This document shows positions 1 through 8,999 of a stretch of 34,193 nt of DNA, piece after piece; position 1 is the stretch's first letter; the number at the start of each line of letters is the position of its first letter. A program made the position numbers and the translations under genes. This DNA is from Nocardiopsis sp. CNR-923 (GTDB taxonomy: Bacteria > Actinomycetota > Actinomycetes > Streptosporangiales > Streptosporangiaceae): positions 1 through 34,193 of the forward strand of contig NZ_MKKC01000097.1 in NCBI RefSeq assembly GCF_001942255.1, written 5' to 3'. A model generated the notes under the pieces. The model ran no database searches. It was not told the DNA's origin and worked only from the letters and a program-made list of their open reading frames with translations.

Positions 1-706
1 GCACAGCGTCGGGCAACGCCCGGCGGATGGCTTCGGCGTAGGCGGCGAACCCGTCGCGCACCACGATCTCGATCCCGGGGTGGTCGCGCAGCCAGGCTTC
101 CAGGGTGTCGGCGGTGCGGTCGGGCAGGACGTCGATGCGGGTGTTGGTGACCGCGTCGGTGAGCACGGTGGCGTAGCGGCGTCCCCGACGCAGCGCGAAG
201 TCGTCCACCCCCAGCACGCGCGGCACCGGATGCCTGGGCAGGGGCAGGCGCATCAGGTTCCGCAGCGCGGTGTTCCTGGAGATTCGTGTGGCCAGGGCGG
301 ACAGCACCCGGGTGCTCGCCCGTCCGGCGAGTTCGCGAACCACCGTGCCGACCTGGGCGGCCAGGCGGGGTGTGCGCCGCTGGTAGCGGGCCAGGACACC
401 GGGAAGCTGTTCCCGGAAGGTCTGACGGGGACAGCCGAGAGTCGGACACGCCAGGCGGCGCACTCGGACTACGACGGACACTTCCCTGGCGTCCACGGGG
501 GTGTCGGTGAGGGTGCGCTGGTGGTAGGCGTGGACCTTCGCTGAGGGGGCTTCGCACAGCGGGCAGTGGGCTGGTCGGTCGGGGGTCCGGGCGCGGAGCC
601 GTATCTGGGTGCCCTCGTCGAGGACTTCCTCGATGATCAGGGGGAGCAGACCGGAGAAGACGATCTTCAGGAGTTCCTTGACGTCACACTCAACTGAGCG
701 TGACAT
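1..706 (-). CDS. ISL3 family transposase, C-terminus beyond window
   Basis: Translating the minus strand from an ATG at 706 gives an open frame of 235 codons that runs off the left edge. The N-terminal part has a Cys-rich zinc-finger-like segment (HCPLCEA, then CPTLGC about 45 residues later), as in the zf-ISL3 domain. It is followed by a DDE catalytic region with the first Asp in VLGVDDFALRRG and the second in VVRDGFAAY. The last Glu of the triad lies outside the window. The transposase cuts and joins IS ends. No internal stop or frameshift is visible, so the copy may be active. It points away from the truncated TPR gene on its right, which it appears to have disrupted. Confidence 0.9.
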   Translation of the reverse strand, partial: MSRSVECDVKELLKIVFSGLLPLIIEEVLDEGTQIRLRARTPDRPAHCPLCEAPSAKVHAYHQRTLTDTPVDAREVSVVVRVRRLACPTLGCPRQTFREQLPGVLARYQRRTPRLAAQVGTVVRELAGRASTRVLSALATRISRNTALRNLMRLPLPRHPVPRVLGVDDFALRRGRRYATVLTDAVTNTRIDVLPDRTADTLEAWLRDHPGIEIVVRDGFAAYAEAIRRALPDAV

Positions 707-748
707 GTTGATGCCCTACGTCACCACCGGAATGGGGACAGAGCCCTT
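1..748 (-). mobile_element. ISL3-type insertion sequence, left part cut by window edge
   Basis: The element holds the transposase above. Its outer end is inferred to lie in about 735-750, where the minus strand reads GGGCTCTGTCCCC just before the homology to the TPR gene begins. The opposite inverted repeat and the target duplication are outside the window, so the exact boundary is an estimate. Confidence 0.55.
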
Positions 749-859
749 ACTCTTACAGTCCCCCAGGCCAATCTGGGCCACCAGCTCGGCTATGCCCTGG
801 ACCACCACCACTGGGACCGGGCGCAGGCCGTCATCCAAACCCTCGACGAGTACTGGCAG

Positions 860-1714
860 GTGCGGGGGATGGGGGTGGAGGCCCAGTCCTGGGCGGACCG
901 GGTCCGCTTGGCGGTCGAGGCGGGTGATGGCGCCCCGCCCGGCCTGGGCACCCCCGCCGGGGCGCTGTGGCTGTTCACCATCGGAGCAGAATCCGACCGG
1001 CATCTGGGCGCTCACCGGCTCGATGCGGCCCAGGACACCTACGCCAGCCTTCTGGCCGCCCTGCGGGCCCAGCCCGCCTCCGACCAGCAGCGCAAACACC
1101 TCGCCGTCGTCTACCACCAGCTCGGCAGGATTGCCGAAGAACGCGGACACCTGGAGGAGGCCGAGTCCTGGTACCGCAAATCCCTGGCCATCAAAGAACG
1201 CCTCAACAACCAACCCGGCATGGCCAGGTCCTACCACCAGCTCGGCATCACCGCCTACCTACGCGGGAACCTGGACGACGCCGACACCTGGTACCACAAA
1301 TCCCTGGCCATCAACGCACAACTCAACAACCAACCCGGCATGGCCTTGACCTACCACGCACTCGGCATGACCGCCCAAGAACGCGGGAACCTGGACGACG
1401 CCGACACCTGGTACCACACATCCCTCACCATCAACGCACAACTCAACAACCAACCCGGCATCGCCATGACCTATGGGCAGTTGGGGTTGTTGTGCGAGGC
1501 GCGGGGACAGGTGCGGCAGGCGCTGGAGTGGATGGTTCGAAGCGTTGCGCTGTTTCGGGAGTTTCCCCACCCCTCGACGGGGCCCGCGCCCGCCCATCTC
1601 GCGCGCCTGACCAGGCGGCTCGGCCTGCCGGTCCTGGAGCAGACCTGGCACACCGTCACCGGGCAGCCCCTCCCAGAGACGGTGCGCGCGTTCGTCCACA
1701 CGACCAACACCTGA
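860..1714 (+). CDS. TPR-repeat protein, probably 5'-truncated by the ISL3 element
   Basis: This is a tetratricopeptide-repeat protein of 284 residues if GTG at 860 is used. The N-terminal part (WADRVRLAVE) resembles the linker before TPR arrays in actinomycete signalling proteins. Four TPR-like units follow, with the signature YHQLG..A..RG..DDA..WY..SLAI; two of the 120-bp units are nearly identical in DNA. The same frame stays open upstream to a TGA at 701-703. It encodes TPR-like sequence (ANLGHQLGYALDHHHWD) from about 766 with no good start or ribosome site. I infer that the real 5' part (in this family often an NB-ARC or helix-turn-helix module) was removed by the insertion. The C-terminus looks complete. 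A small membrane protein gene follows 17 bp later. Confidence 0.7.
   Translation: MRGMGVEAQSWADRVRLAVEAGDGAPPGLGTPAGALWLFTIGAESDRHLGAHRLDAAQDTYASLLAALRAQPASDQQRKHLAVVYHQLGRIAEERGHLEEAESWYRKSLAIKERLNNQPGMARSYHQLGITAYLRGNLDDADTWYHKSLAINAQLNNQPGMALTYHALGMTAQERGNLDDADTWYHTSLTINAQLNNQPGIAMTYGQLGLLCEARGQVRQALEWMVRSVALFREFPHPSTGPAPAHLARLTRRLGLPVLEQTWHTVTGQPLPETVRAFVHTTNT
1202..1441 (+). repeat. Two 120-bp tandem repeats inside the TPR gene
   Basis: Units begin at 1202 and 1322, each with CTCAACAACCAACCCGGCAT, and a third partial copy begins at 1442. Each unit encodes one 40-residue TPR. The unit before 1202 has the same length but is clearly diverged. Near identity of the middle units suggests recent duplication, and such an array can change copy number. 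Confidence 0.85.
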
Positions 1715-1731
1715 CCGCCAAGGAGACACCT

Positions 1732-2106
1732 ATGAACGACCCCGCAGCGACGGGGGCGCGGGCGGCCGCCGAGCGGCTGAGCGCGTTCCACGGCCCCCAG
1801 CTGATCACCGATGTGGAGGCCGCCCTCCACGCCCGCGACACCGACCAGATACCCGACCGGTTCCTGGACCCCGTCGCGGTGGCCGCCCTCATCGTCGCTG
1901 CCGCGACACTTTCCTGGACCGTGTACAACGACCTCAAGACCAGGACATCGGCCGCTCCCACCGCGCAGGTCGTGACCCGCACCGTCACCACCCGGCTGCG
2001 CCGCACCCGCACCCTGACCCGGGAGGAGACCGCGATCGTGACCACGACCGTCGAGGAGACTCTGACCCCACTCGACCAGCACACCCCCGGACAGACAGGA
2101 ACCTGA
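1732..2106 (+). CDS. Small single-pass membrane protein
   Basis: 124 residues. ATG at 1732 has an AAGGAG site about 7 bp upstream, and the gene lies 17 bp after the TPR stop, so the two are probably co-transcribed. The middle has one hydrophobic stretch (VAVAALIVAAATLSW, about residues 45-61). It is followed by a basic and Thr-rich cytoplasmic-looking tail (TTRLRRTRTLTREE, TTVEETLTPL). No known domain is recognised. Small membrane proteins next to TPR/NB-ARC genes are common in actinomycetes, so it may be a partner of the upstream protein before truncation; that is inference. Confidence 0.7.
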   Translation: MNDPAATGARAAAERLSAFHGPQLITDVEAALHARDTDQIPDRFLDPVAVAALIVAAATLSWTVYNDLKTRTSAAPTAQVVTRTVTTRLRRTRTLTREETAIVTTTVEETLTPLDQHTPGQTGT

Positions 2107-2113
2107 CGAGACA

Positions 2114-2134
2114 GCCCAAAGCTGGGCACCCAGC
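2114..2134 (+). terminator. Possible terminator hairpin
   Basis: Just after the stop at 2106 there are two competing short stems, GCCCA/TGGGC (2114-2127) and GCTGGG/CCCAGC (2121-2134). No U-run follows, as is usual in high-GC genomes. Confidence 0.35.
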
Positions 2135-3014
2135 AGACCTCCCATCCGATGGGATGACAACCCCAGAGGCGAGGGAACCCCAGGCCAACGGGGGTGGACC
2201 TCCCGCGTGGCCCGGGGTTGGAGGCGATGTTTCGCTCCTGGTGTGCTCGCCGGTCCCGCACACCCCACCACCGCCCATCCGATACGGGCGAAATGCCGCC
2301 ATTCACGACCAGGACCGAAAGCGGCCCTGTCCGCCCCGCACACCCCGAACAGGGGCCCACGGCCCGCCAGGGGCCACGGGGCCGACACCGGCCCACACAC
2401 CCCCGACATCGGGAGCGACCGTGGCCCGGGGATCACCCACCAGCCACCACCACGGCGCGGCAACAGACAGCAACAGGACACCCTCTCTCCCACCAGTCTC
2501 TCCTCCACGACCCCGACGACACCCGGCGACGCACACGACACACGGTCACCGATCTCCCAGAGCCGCACCACAAGAAGCAGGCCCGTTCCGGCTCGCGTGC
2601 CCCGCCAGTCGCACGGAGCCACTCAAAGCGCTCACCACCGGCACTCCTCCACCACACGGGCCCGGGCGATCCCCCCGCCGTCTCCACCGACCCCACCGCG
2701 CGCCACGAAACGGATGCTTCAGCACAGATTGAGGAAATAAGAGAAGAGAACACGAAGAGATTCATGAGGAGGAAGGATTCGAGGGAAAGACGAACCCATA
2801 CGAGGAAGACCAGGGGCGGGGTGCCCGCCGCTCGTCGGCGCGCCCCGCCCCCTACGCGAAGATCACTACCCACCTGGGTATAAGTCTGGACACGCGTCGG
2901 CCCACCTGAACCCCGTATGACCTGCGAAGATGTTGTTGGAGGGGTGGGCCACAGGGGCGGCCCAGGTGTCGGCTCACACGACGGCCCACCCGTTGGCCCT
3001 GGTTCAAATCGTGT
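2135..3014. other. Long stretch without a recognisable gene
   Basis: All open frames here give low-complexity Pro/Arg/Ser-rich peptides typical of random high-GC frames. A purine-rich block lies at about 2725-2800. A strong inverted repeat at 2813-2851 pairs GGGGCGGGG with CCCCGCCCC and has an inner stem CGCCG/CGGCG; it could act as a transcription barrier. A second short palindrome, TACCCA-CC-TGGGTA, lies at 2867-2880. I see no gene or RNA I can name. Confidence 0.5.
2813..2851. terminator. Strong GC-rich inverted repeat, candidate bidirectional terminator
   Basis: The outer 9-bp arms (2813-2821 and 2843-2851) are perfect, and an inner stem CGCCG/CGGCG encloses a 5-base loop. It lies between the plus-strand TPR genes and the minus-strand pair at 3.0-3.8 kb, where convergent transcripts would meet. 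There is no T-run on either side. Confidence 0.45.
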
Positions 3015-3239
3015 TCACTCGGGGTTCAGCAGCCCCTCCCGGGCAGGCGCAATAAACGACTGAAACCATTCCAGAATTCTCTTCCTGCTACGCCCGTTCG
3101 ATATCGCACGGCCGACCTGTAACACGAGGACGAGAACGAAGAACAACCCTCCGGGTGTGGTGCCGACGATGGACAGGGGCGGCACCACACCGGGGTGCCT
3201 GCTCTTACCAGTCAGGTCGTGACGGCGACGGCCTGCCAT
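3015..3239 (-). CDS. Small hypothetical membrane protein
   Basis: 74 residues. A basic N-terminus (MAGRRRHDL) is followed by one hydrophobic helix (GGLFFVLVLVLQVG, about residues 30-43) and a short basic tail (SRKRILEWFQSF). Its ATG at 3239 lies inside the 3' end of the upstream gene, with a 28-bp overlap in another frame, which suggests translational coupling. No family is recognised. The overlap and membrane helix make it plausible, but it rests on little else. Confidence 0.45.
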   Translation of the reverse strand: MAGRRRHDLTGKSRHPGVVPPLSIVGTTPGGLFFVLVLVLQVGRAISNGRSRKRILEWFQSFIAPAREGLLNPE

Positions 3240-3781
3240 CGGCGCACGAGGAGGGCCAGTTCAGCGAACTCACCCTCCCCACCACTCTCAGGAACCGGAG
3301 CGGGAGCGGACACGGGCGCTGGCTCGTGAACGGTGGCCAGGAGGTCGCCGTGACCACCCCCTACAGGCGCTTCGGTCCGGCCGGGGAGGAAGCGCTCCTC
3401 CGCTCGGACGAGGTAAGGACGCACCCCACACACCCCGTCATCGTCCACACACCACCCACGCCGCCCCACATACGGGTCCCGCTGACGCGGCACCACAGGC
3501 ACGCCCCCGTCAGCCCCGCTCTCCGCGTCGGCACACGAAGCCACCCTCGGCCTCCCACCCACCGGCGGCTTCGAGGCGGATTCCTCATCCGGCCGAGCAC
3601 TCCGAACCGGACGCGGTCGCCGGACTTGGGGCTCTGGCGTTGGCGGCACGGCTCGGCTTGTCGAGCCGCAGAAGACGGCGGCCAGCACCGCGCCGAGCAA
3701 CCAGCGCACGTGTTCGCCCCACCCCTGTCGGCGCTTGCGGTGCCGCCCGATAGACTTCTCCACGATTTCCTCCTGCGTCAT
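3212..3781 (-). CDS. Hypothetical protein with N-terminal membrane anchor
   Basis: 189 residues from ATG at 3781; the frame is open further upstream but loses coding character. Residues 1-20 are charged (VEKSIGRHRKRR), followed by a hydrophobic stretch (WLLGAVLAAVFCG, about 27-40). A Pro/Arg-rich linker follows, then a C-terminal part with a VRPYLVRAEE motif and an acidic helix (GEFAELALLVRRWQ). VRPY-containing small proteins of unknown role recur in actinomycetes. Third-position GC is high, supporting a real gene. It forms a two-gene unit with the overlapping gene downstream. Confidence 0.6.
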   Translation of the reverse strand: MTQEEIVEKSIGRHRKRRQGWGEHVRWLLGAVLAAVFCGSTSRAVPPTPEPQVRRPRPVRSARPDEESASKPPVGGRPRVASCADAESGADGGVPVVPRQRDPYVGRRGWCVDDDGVCGVRPYLVRAEERFLPGRTEAPVGGGHGDLLATVHEPAPVSAPAPVPESGGEGEFAELALLVRRWQAVAVTT

Positions 3782-3870
3782 CAGGTGAGAATCACGCCCC
3801 CGGTCGGTGTTTGCGGCACCGGCCCGGGGCACCCCTTCCTTTTCCTCTTCACCAGCCCCCAGACGAGGCT

Positions 3871-3891
3871 GGCCCCTGCCCCTGCGGGGCC
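3871..3891 (-). terminator. Possible terminator after the minus-strand sugar operon
   Basis: GGCCCC (3871-3876) pairs with GGGGCC (3886-3891). It lies about 170 bp beyond the stop of the last operon gene (4062) and before the next minus-strand gene begins (3781). The rest of 3782-4061 shows no gene. Confidence 0.35.
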
Positions 3892-4061
3892 TGGGGTGAG
3901 TGTCAATGGCCCCGAAGTCGTACGCCCTCGGAACTGCGCTTCTCACCCATAAACCCACACAAATAGACACAACGCGCCACAATTCCTAAGGAATGGGTGT
4001 CGAGCCTGGTCAGGGCTGGTCGATGGTCGCTTGGATGGGCGAGAAACTTCAACCCTTCCGC

Positions 4062-6766
4062 TCACACCTTTTCGGTCTGAGGACGGTGCGGGTCCTGGGC
4101 ACGGAGGTATTCAGCGAGGGCGGCGATCCGTCGTAGGTGCGCCAGCTCCGGGCCTGGTGTTGGAGCCGTGTCAAAGAGGGCGGTGACGGCGTTCCGCAGT
4201 GCGTTGGCGAGCGGGGAGTCGTGAAGGACGGTTTCGTGGATGAGCTCACCGTCTCGGTGCGCGGCGAGTCGGTGGTGGTTGCGGTCGAGCCGTTGTCCCG
4301 TGGGAGTGGTGACGGGGGCGAACTGAAGGATGAATCGGGTGTTCCCCGCCTGCACGCTCATGTGCCGGTAGCGGCTGTCAGCAGGGCGAGGGCCGTGGTT
4401 CCGCGACGGCTGGAGCGCTGTCACGGCCTCAGGAATGAGGTTCGTGCCGAGAATCGACGAGGCCAGTTCTAGGCCAACGTTCCTGCCCGCATCGTCGTGG
4501 ACGGCGGTCCGTTCGGTCAGAGCGGAGACGAACAGCCGGGGATCATAGGTCGCGTGCAGCGTGGTCGCGGAAGGCGGGGCTTCCAGATACGCCTTCATCG
4601 TCGATGGTGGCAGGACATGCGCCAGGACGGTGAGCATGTGCAGCCACTCGTAGCCCAGGACCCCGTAGGTGCGGTCGATAAATCGGCCGTTGGCGATGTC
4701 GGTGGTCCGGTCCTTGGTGAATGTGATGTTCACGCGGCGGATGCGGGCCTTGGGTTCCAGATCGGCGATCAGGTCGGTGAAGGCGGGTAGGACCCGTGCG
4801 TGTCGGTACTGGTCGTTCACCATGACCTTCGCCCCGGGGTGGGCGGCGAGCACTTCGGTGAACGCGTCGATTTCATGCCCCTGGCAGGCCGGTTTCTCCA
4901 ACAGGATCCGGGCCTGGGGGTTGTGGGCCAGGATGGCGCGCACGAGGGGCAGGTGCTCGCTGGTGGGAGTGCACACCGACCACAGATCGACCCTGGCCGC
5001 CACGTTCGAGGGAAGTTCGCTGACCTGGTGGGGGAACGAACGGTGCGCGCGGGGCAGGTCCTGGTGCTTGGGATCGATGATCGCCACGTCGGCGCCGAGC
5101 CTGCTGAGGATGTCGGTGTGGAGGCGGCCGGCGACGCCGTAACCGACGACGCACACGTTCGTCTTGGCGTGTGCACGGGCGGGGTTGGGTGTGCTCGCCG
5201 TGTTGGCGGGGCGCTGCGGGTGGGCGAGGTAGAGATCGTAGTACGCCTCGAAGAGACCGGCATCGGTGATCACCTGATCGGCCCGTTCCCGGTGGAGGCC
5301 GAAGGGGGGCTTCTCCGGATCGGCGCACAGGTGTCGAGCGGCGATGAGGGTCCCGGCGCGGTACGCGTCGTAGCCCTGGTTGGGGATGGAATCGGCTTCG
5401 TACAGGTTCATGGAACGACCGTCGCCGAGCAGGACCGCGTGTCGGCCGTCGGGTAGAGGGAACCGCGTGCCGACGCCGGGGATGCTGGTGCCCTGAGGCG
5501 TGTGCACGGGGTCAGCGAGGACGGAGAAGTCGCGGGTGGCGAACGGGGCGAGGAGCACCCCGTCGGGCAGCAGTGGTAGGTCCGCGGCGGTGAGGGCTTG
5601 TTCTCCGGTGGTGCCGATGACCAGGAACGGTTGGGTCAGGCGTAGGGCATCGGCGAGGCTCCTGTGGGTGGGGTAGCCCGCTTCACCGGCACTGATCAGC
5701 GCCGCCAGGTCGGTGTCGACCACGTCGACGCGGCAGCCCAGGGTCCGCAGCGCCGGGGCGAGACGTGAGCCCAGGGTGCCGTACCCCACGAGCAGGACGT
5801 GGCGGCCGATGAACTTGCGGTCGGGAACCATGGCGCGGAGTCGCCGCATGCAGGAGTCGGCGATCTCCGGGTAGCCCAGCAGCGTCTTGGTCGTGGACCG
5901 GGCCATGTTCCACACGGGGATGCCGAGGGGTTCGGCGGCGGCGATCCGCTTGAGCCCGCTGACGGTCAACTCGATCGCGGCGTCGACGCGCCGCCGCGCG
6001 TCCTTGGCCCCGTAGCCTTGGGCGAGAAGCCCGCCGTCATCGACGACCAGTACCCGGCGGCCGTCGGTGTGGGCGGCGTCGATGAACGCGTCGATGTCGG
6101 CTCTGACGCGTTCCAGGTCAGCGGCGTGGGTGGCGGGGTCGTTGACGGCGGTGTTGTCCAGCAGGTCGCTGCGGTACCCCCGGGCGAGGAAGGTGGCGTG
6201 CACGCGCTGCCTGCGCAGAGTGCGGTCGCCCTTGTCCAGGGTGTAGATCCACTGGGACGGTATGCCCGCCCGTTCCATGCCCAGGACGAATCCCACGCTG
6301 TGTTCGAGGTAGTGGTCGCGAAACAGCAGCGCCCACTGGTCGAAGTCGGGACTGGGTGCGCTGTAGCGGTCCACGAGCGGCATGGAGGCGCGGATGCCGT
6401 CAAGTTCGGTGTCGGTGTAGGGCAGGGCCGCTGTTTCGAGCCTCGGGTGAGGTCGTGCACGATGGCCTGGTTCGGGCGGGGTCCGGAGTCGACCAGGAGT
6501 TCGGTGGTGGCGGGGACGGGGATCTGGTAGCCGAGGGTGTTCGGAGACTGTGGTGGTAGCGGCCGCCACCGCAGCGTGGCGACGGCCTGGCGTGTGGTGG
6601 CGTCGGTCAACCGCAGCGCGGTGTCACCGATCCGCTCGGCGGTCAGCGCGTGCCGTGCGGTTGTCGCGTCTACGGCCGTGTGGATCTGCTCGGTGGTGAG
6701 CGGTCCGCGGATCACGGTCCAGTGCGGTTCGCTCGGGGCAGCGGTCAGTGGATATGCAGGGGGCAT
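4062..6766 (-). CDS. S-adenosylhomocysteine-hydrolase-like / Gfo-Idh-MocA fusion protein (frameshifted)
   Basis: The start is ATG 6766, with an AGGAG site 8 bp upstream. The first frame codes convincingly to about 6450; the remainder is one frame over (open from 6569 to the stop at 4062). One missing base near 6445 explains this; with it restored the protein has about 901 residues. Residues ~1-105 match no known domain. Residues ~110-515 resemble S-adenosylhomocysteine hydrolase: VVDDGG, ELTVSGLKRI, STTK and an NAD-binding loop VGYGTLG (~327). The Asp/Asn after the catalytic Lys of true hydrolases are replaced (TKTLLGY), so the substrate is probably different. Residues ~536-901 are a Gfo/Idh/MocA oxidoreductase with GYGVAG (~542) and an LEKPAC motif. 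Two NAD-binding units in one chain suggest a two-step oxidation/reduction of a sugar-like substrate. It is the last gene of the operon. Confidence 0.85.
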
Positions 6767-6809
6767 GGTGTGACTCCTGAGTGTGGGTGGGGCCGTGACC
6801 GTCCGGCGG

Positions 6810-7873
6810 TCAGGGCTGAGAGGTGCTCGCGGTTGCGTCGTCGAGCATGGCTTCGACCTCGGGGAGGCGGTCCAGCAGCCGTGTGGCCGCACGGTGGCGC
6901 AGCACCCAGAACGCGTCCAAGTCGTCTTGGAGCAATCCCGGTGCGAGGTAGTGCTGCTTGACTCCGTACAGACTCGTCACCAGTTGGATCAGTGCCACGC
7001 GGGCGCAGGCGCGCACGTCCTGGCGCGCGGCGTCGGGGTGGGCGTCGCGGTAGGCGTGGACGAGGGTGACGGCTGAGACGGGCCAGTTCTGGCTCAGGAC
7101 GACGGTGCGCGGGTCGAAGGCGATCCGGCCGAGTTCGAAGGAGACCAGGAACGGCACCGGTGGGCGAAAGTCCAACACGGCCGCGATGTCGTCGCCGTCG
7201 AACAGCAGGTTCACCGCGCTGTAGTCGCCGTGCAGGACCTGGGTGGTCAGGTCGTCCGGGAGGCCAGCGAGTAGGTCGGGGACCTGCTCCAGTGCGGCGC
7301 GCCGCTCTTCGAGTGTGGTCGCGGCGATGGCGTCGAAGTCGTCGCCTGGCCGACGGTTGGCGATCAGGTCCTGGAGGGTGTCGATGGTGGCCCGGGTTTT
7401 CGGCAGGTCCGGGTGGAACCAGTCCGTGAGGTCCGGAGGGGTGGACTGGGTCGCGGGGTGAGCGGCGAAGGTTCGGTGGATCAGGCCCAGAGCGTGCCCC
7501 GTGGCGGACAGTTGGGCGGAGGTGAGCCCGTTGGTCTCGGTGCGGCCGTCGACCCATTCCCACACCGAGATCGCGACCGGCCCAGAGCGGGTGAGGGTCT
7601 CACCTTTGACGGACGTCACCACGCGGGCGACGGGGACGCCGTGCTCACCCGCCAGCCGGGTCAGGGCGATGGCGTCGTTCTCCGCGCCATGTCCGTTCCT
7701 GGGGGGTAGCGCTTGACGAAGACGGTTCGGTCCCCGGTGGTCGCCCGGTAGTTGATCGCTCCCTGCCCGATGGGCAGTCGGTCCAGCCTCACGTGGGGCA
7801 GGTCGTAGTGGGTGTCCAGCAGCTCGGTGATCTGCGGGATGTCGGCGTCGGTGCTGGGAGTGGACTCTGGCAT
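6810..7873 (-). CDS. APH-type phosphotransferase (frameshifted)
   Basis: The start is ATG 7873, preceded by AGGAAAGG; an upstream in-frame GTG at 7915 would overlap the previous gene. The first part has a kinase glycine-rich strand and lysine (GQGAINYRA, then VFVKRYP with Lys ~54) and hits a stop at 7661. The remaining frame continues from about 7690 with ENDAIALTRLAGEHGVPVAR and runs to 6810. One base missing in the GC run at 7682-7688 joins them into about 354 residues, a normal length. The catalytic loop HGDYSAVN (~215-222) and the metal-binding LDF follow in order. The family phosphorylates hydroxyls of aminoglycosides, choline, sugars or similar small molecules using ATP. In this operon a sugar intermediate is the likely substrate (inference). 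Confidence 0.85.
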
Positions 7874-7907
7874 GGGTGGGCCTTTCCTGTTCGTGGCGGG
7901 TGGACGG

Positions 7908-8999
7908 TCAGTCACGTTGTCGTTGTTCGTCGGCGGCGAGGGTCTGGGCCAGGTGTGCGTACGAGGCGGTGATGCTCCGCCAACGCGACGTCCCGTCCCT
8001 CGGCCTCCGCACGGGCGGTGTGCCCGTGGTGGCCTCGTGGGCGGCCAGGGCAGGGCCCGGCCCGTGGCGGGGCGGGTAGAGGAGGCGGGGATGTCCGGTG
8101 GTCATCTCGGTGATGGCGGGCAGCTCAGGTGCGATCACTGGGGTACCGAAAGCGACTGCGGTGCCGACCGAGCTGGGGTGCAGGACCTTGGTGAAGAACT
8201 CCCACGCGCCGTCGGTGCGGTAGGGGCACCATGCGGTGTCGGCGGCCCGGTAGAGCAGGTGGACGTGTTCGGCGGGGATACGTCCGGTGTGCACGTGGAC
8301 CCGTGAGCCGGTGTCGGCGGCGACCTCACGCAGCGTTCGGGCCAGGGCGGGGTCGGAACAGGGTCCGGCCAGGAACAGGTGCGTGGTGCGGGTGTGGGCG
8401 GTGAAGGCGTCCACGGCGGGGAGCAGCCCCTTGTAGGCGGTGAGGTTGCCCAGGACGAGAACGGAGGAAGGTGCGTCCGTGAGGGCGGATACCAGACCGC
8501 GCACATCGGCCGAGGGCGGCGTGGTCGCCTCGGGTGCGGTCAGCCCGGCCCATCCGCCGACCGTGATGGGAGCGTCGGTGACGGTGGCCAGATGGCGGGC
8601 GTCGGCGTGGGTGTGGGTGATCACCGCGTCAGCGAGGGCGAGGACGCCGTGTGCCGCGCGGTGGTCGGCCTCACCTGGTACACCGCCGTCGATGGGCAGG
8701 AGGTTGTGGACCGTCCACACCAACCGCCACCCCGATGAGCGCAGCCCCTCCAAGCGGTGCAGCATCACGGCGACCGCTTCGGGGGTTCGTCGCCCGTTCC
8801 TGTCGCGGTACAGGCGTTTGAGGCGGTGCAGGTTGACGACGCCGGGTGGCTCCGGCCGCCTTTCCAGTACGGCCAGATCGGGGGCGAACTCCAGGCGCAG
8901 CTCTCGGGGTGCGTGTCGTTCGAGTTCGGTGAAGTACGGGCTCGGCCAGGCCGGGTAGTCACTGACGACGACCCACGGACGGGGCCGTGTTCCCTTCAT
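7908..8999 (-). CDS. GT-B fold glycosyltransferase
   Basis: 363 residues. ATG 8999 overlaps the upstream stop as ATGA, fixing the start. The N-terminal half has a Rossmann-type beginning (WVVVSDYPAWPSPY) and a WTVHNLLPID strand typical of GT4-like enzymes. The C-terminal half has VLVLGNLTAYKG, LFLAGP and AFGTPVIAPELPAITEM, the donor-site region where the Glu contacts the nucleotide sugar. It probably transfers a sugar from an NDP donor to an acceptor made by neighbouring enzymes. No signal peptide or membrane segment is seen, so it should be cytoplasmic. Donor and acceptor cannot be read from the sequence. Confidence 0.85.
   Translation of the reverse strand: MKGTRPRPWVVVSDYPAWPSPYFTELERHAPRELRLEFAPDLAVLERRPEPPGVVNLHRLKRLYRDRNGRRTPEAVAVMLHRLEGLRSSGWRLVWTVHNLLPIDGGVPGEADHRAAHGVLALADAVITHTHADARHLATVTDAPITVGGWAGLTAPEATTPPSADVRGLVSALTDAPSSVLVLGNLTAYKGLLPAVDAFTAHTRTTHLFLAGPCSDPALARTLREVAADTGSRVHVHTGRIPAEHVHLLYRAADTAWCPYRTDGAWEFFTKVLHPSSVGTAVAFGTPVIAPELPAITEMTTGHPRLLYPPRHGPGPALAAHEATTGTPPVRRPRDGTSRWRSITASYAHLAQTLAADEQRQRD

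Noticed and set aside
2154..2883. Several overlapping open frames of 150-230 codons in the gap
   Set aside because: Low-complexity Pro/Arg/Thr-rich products, no ribosome sites, no motifs.
2960..3040. GGTTCAAATC as a tRNA T-loop
   Set aside because: The flanking bases do not form a T-stem and no other tRNA arm is present.
6435..6460. Programmed -1 frameshift in the SAHH/Gfo-Idh fusion gene
   Set aside because: No slippery heptamer is in the right frame and the same one-base deficit occurs in three other places, so a missing base is simpler.
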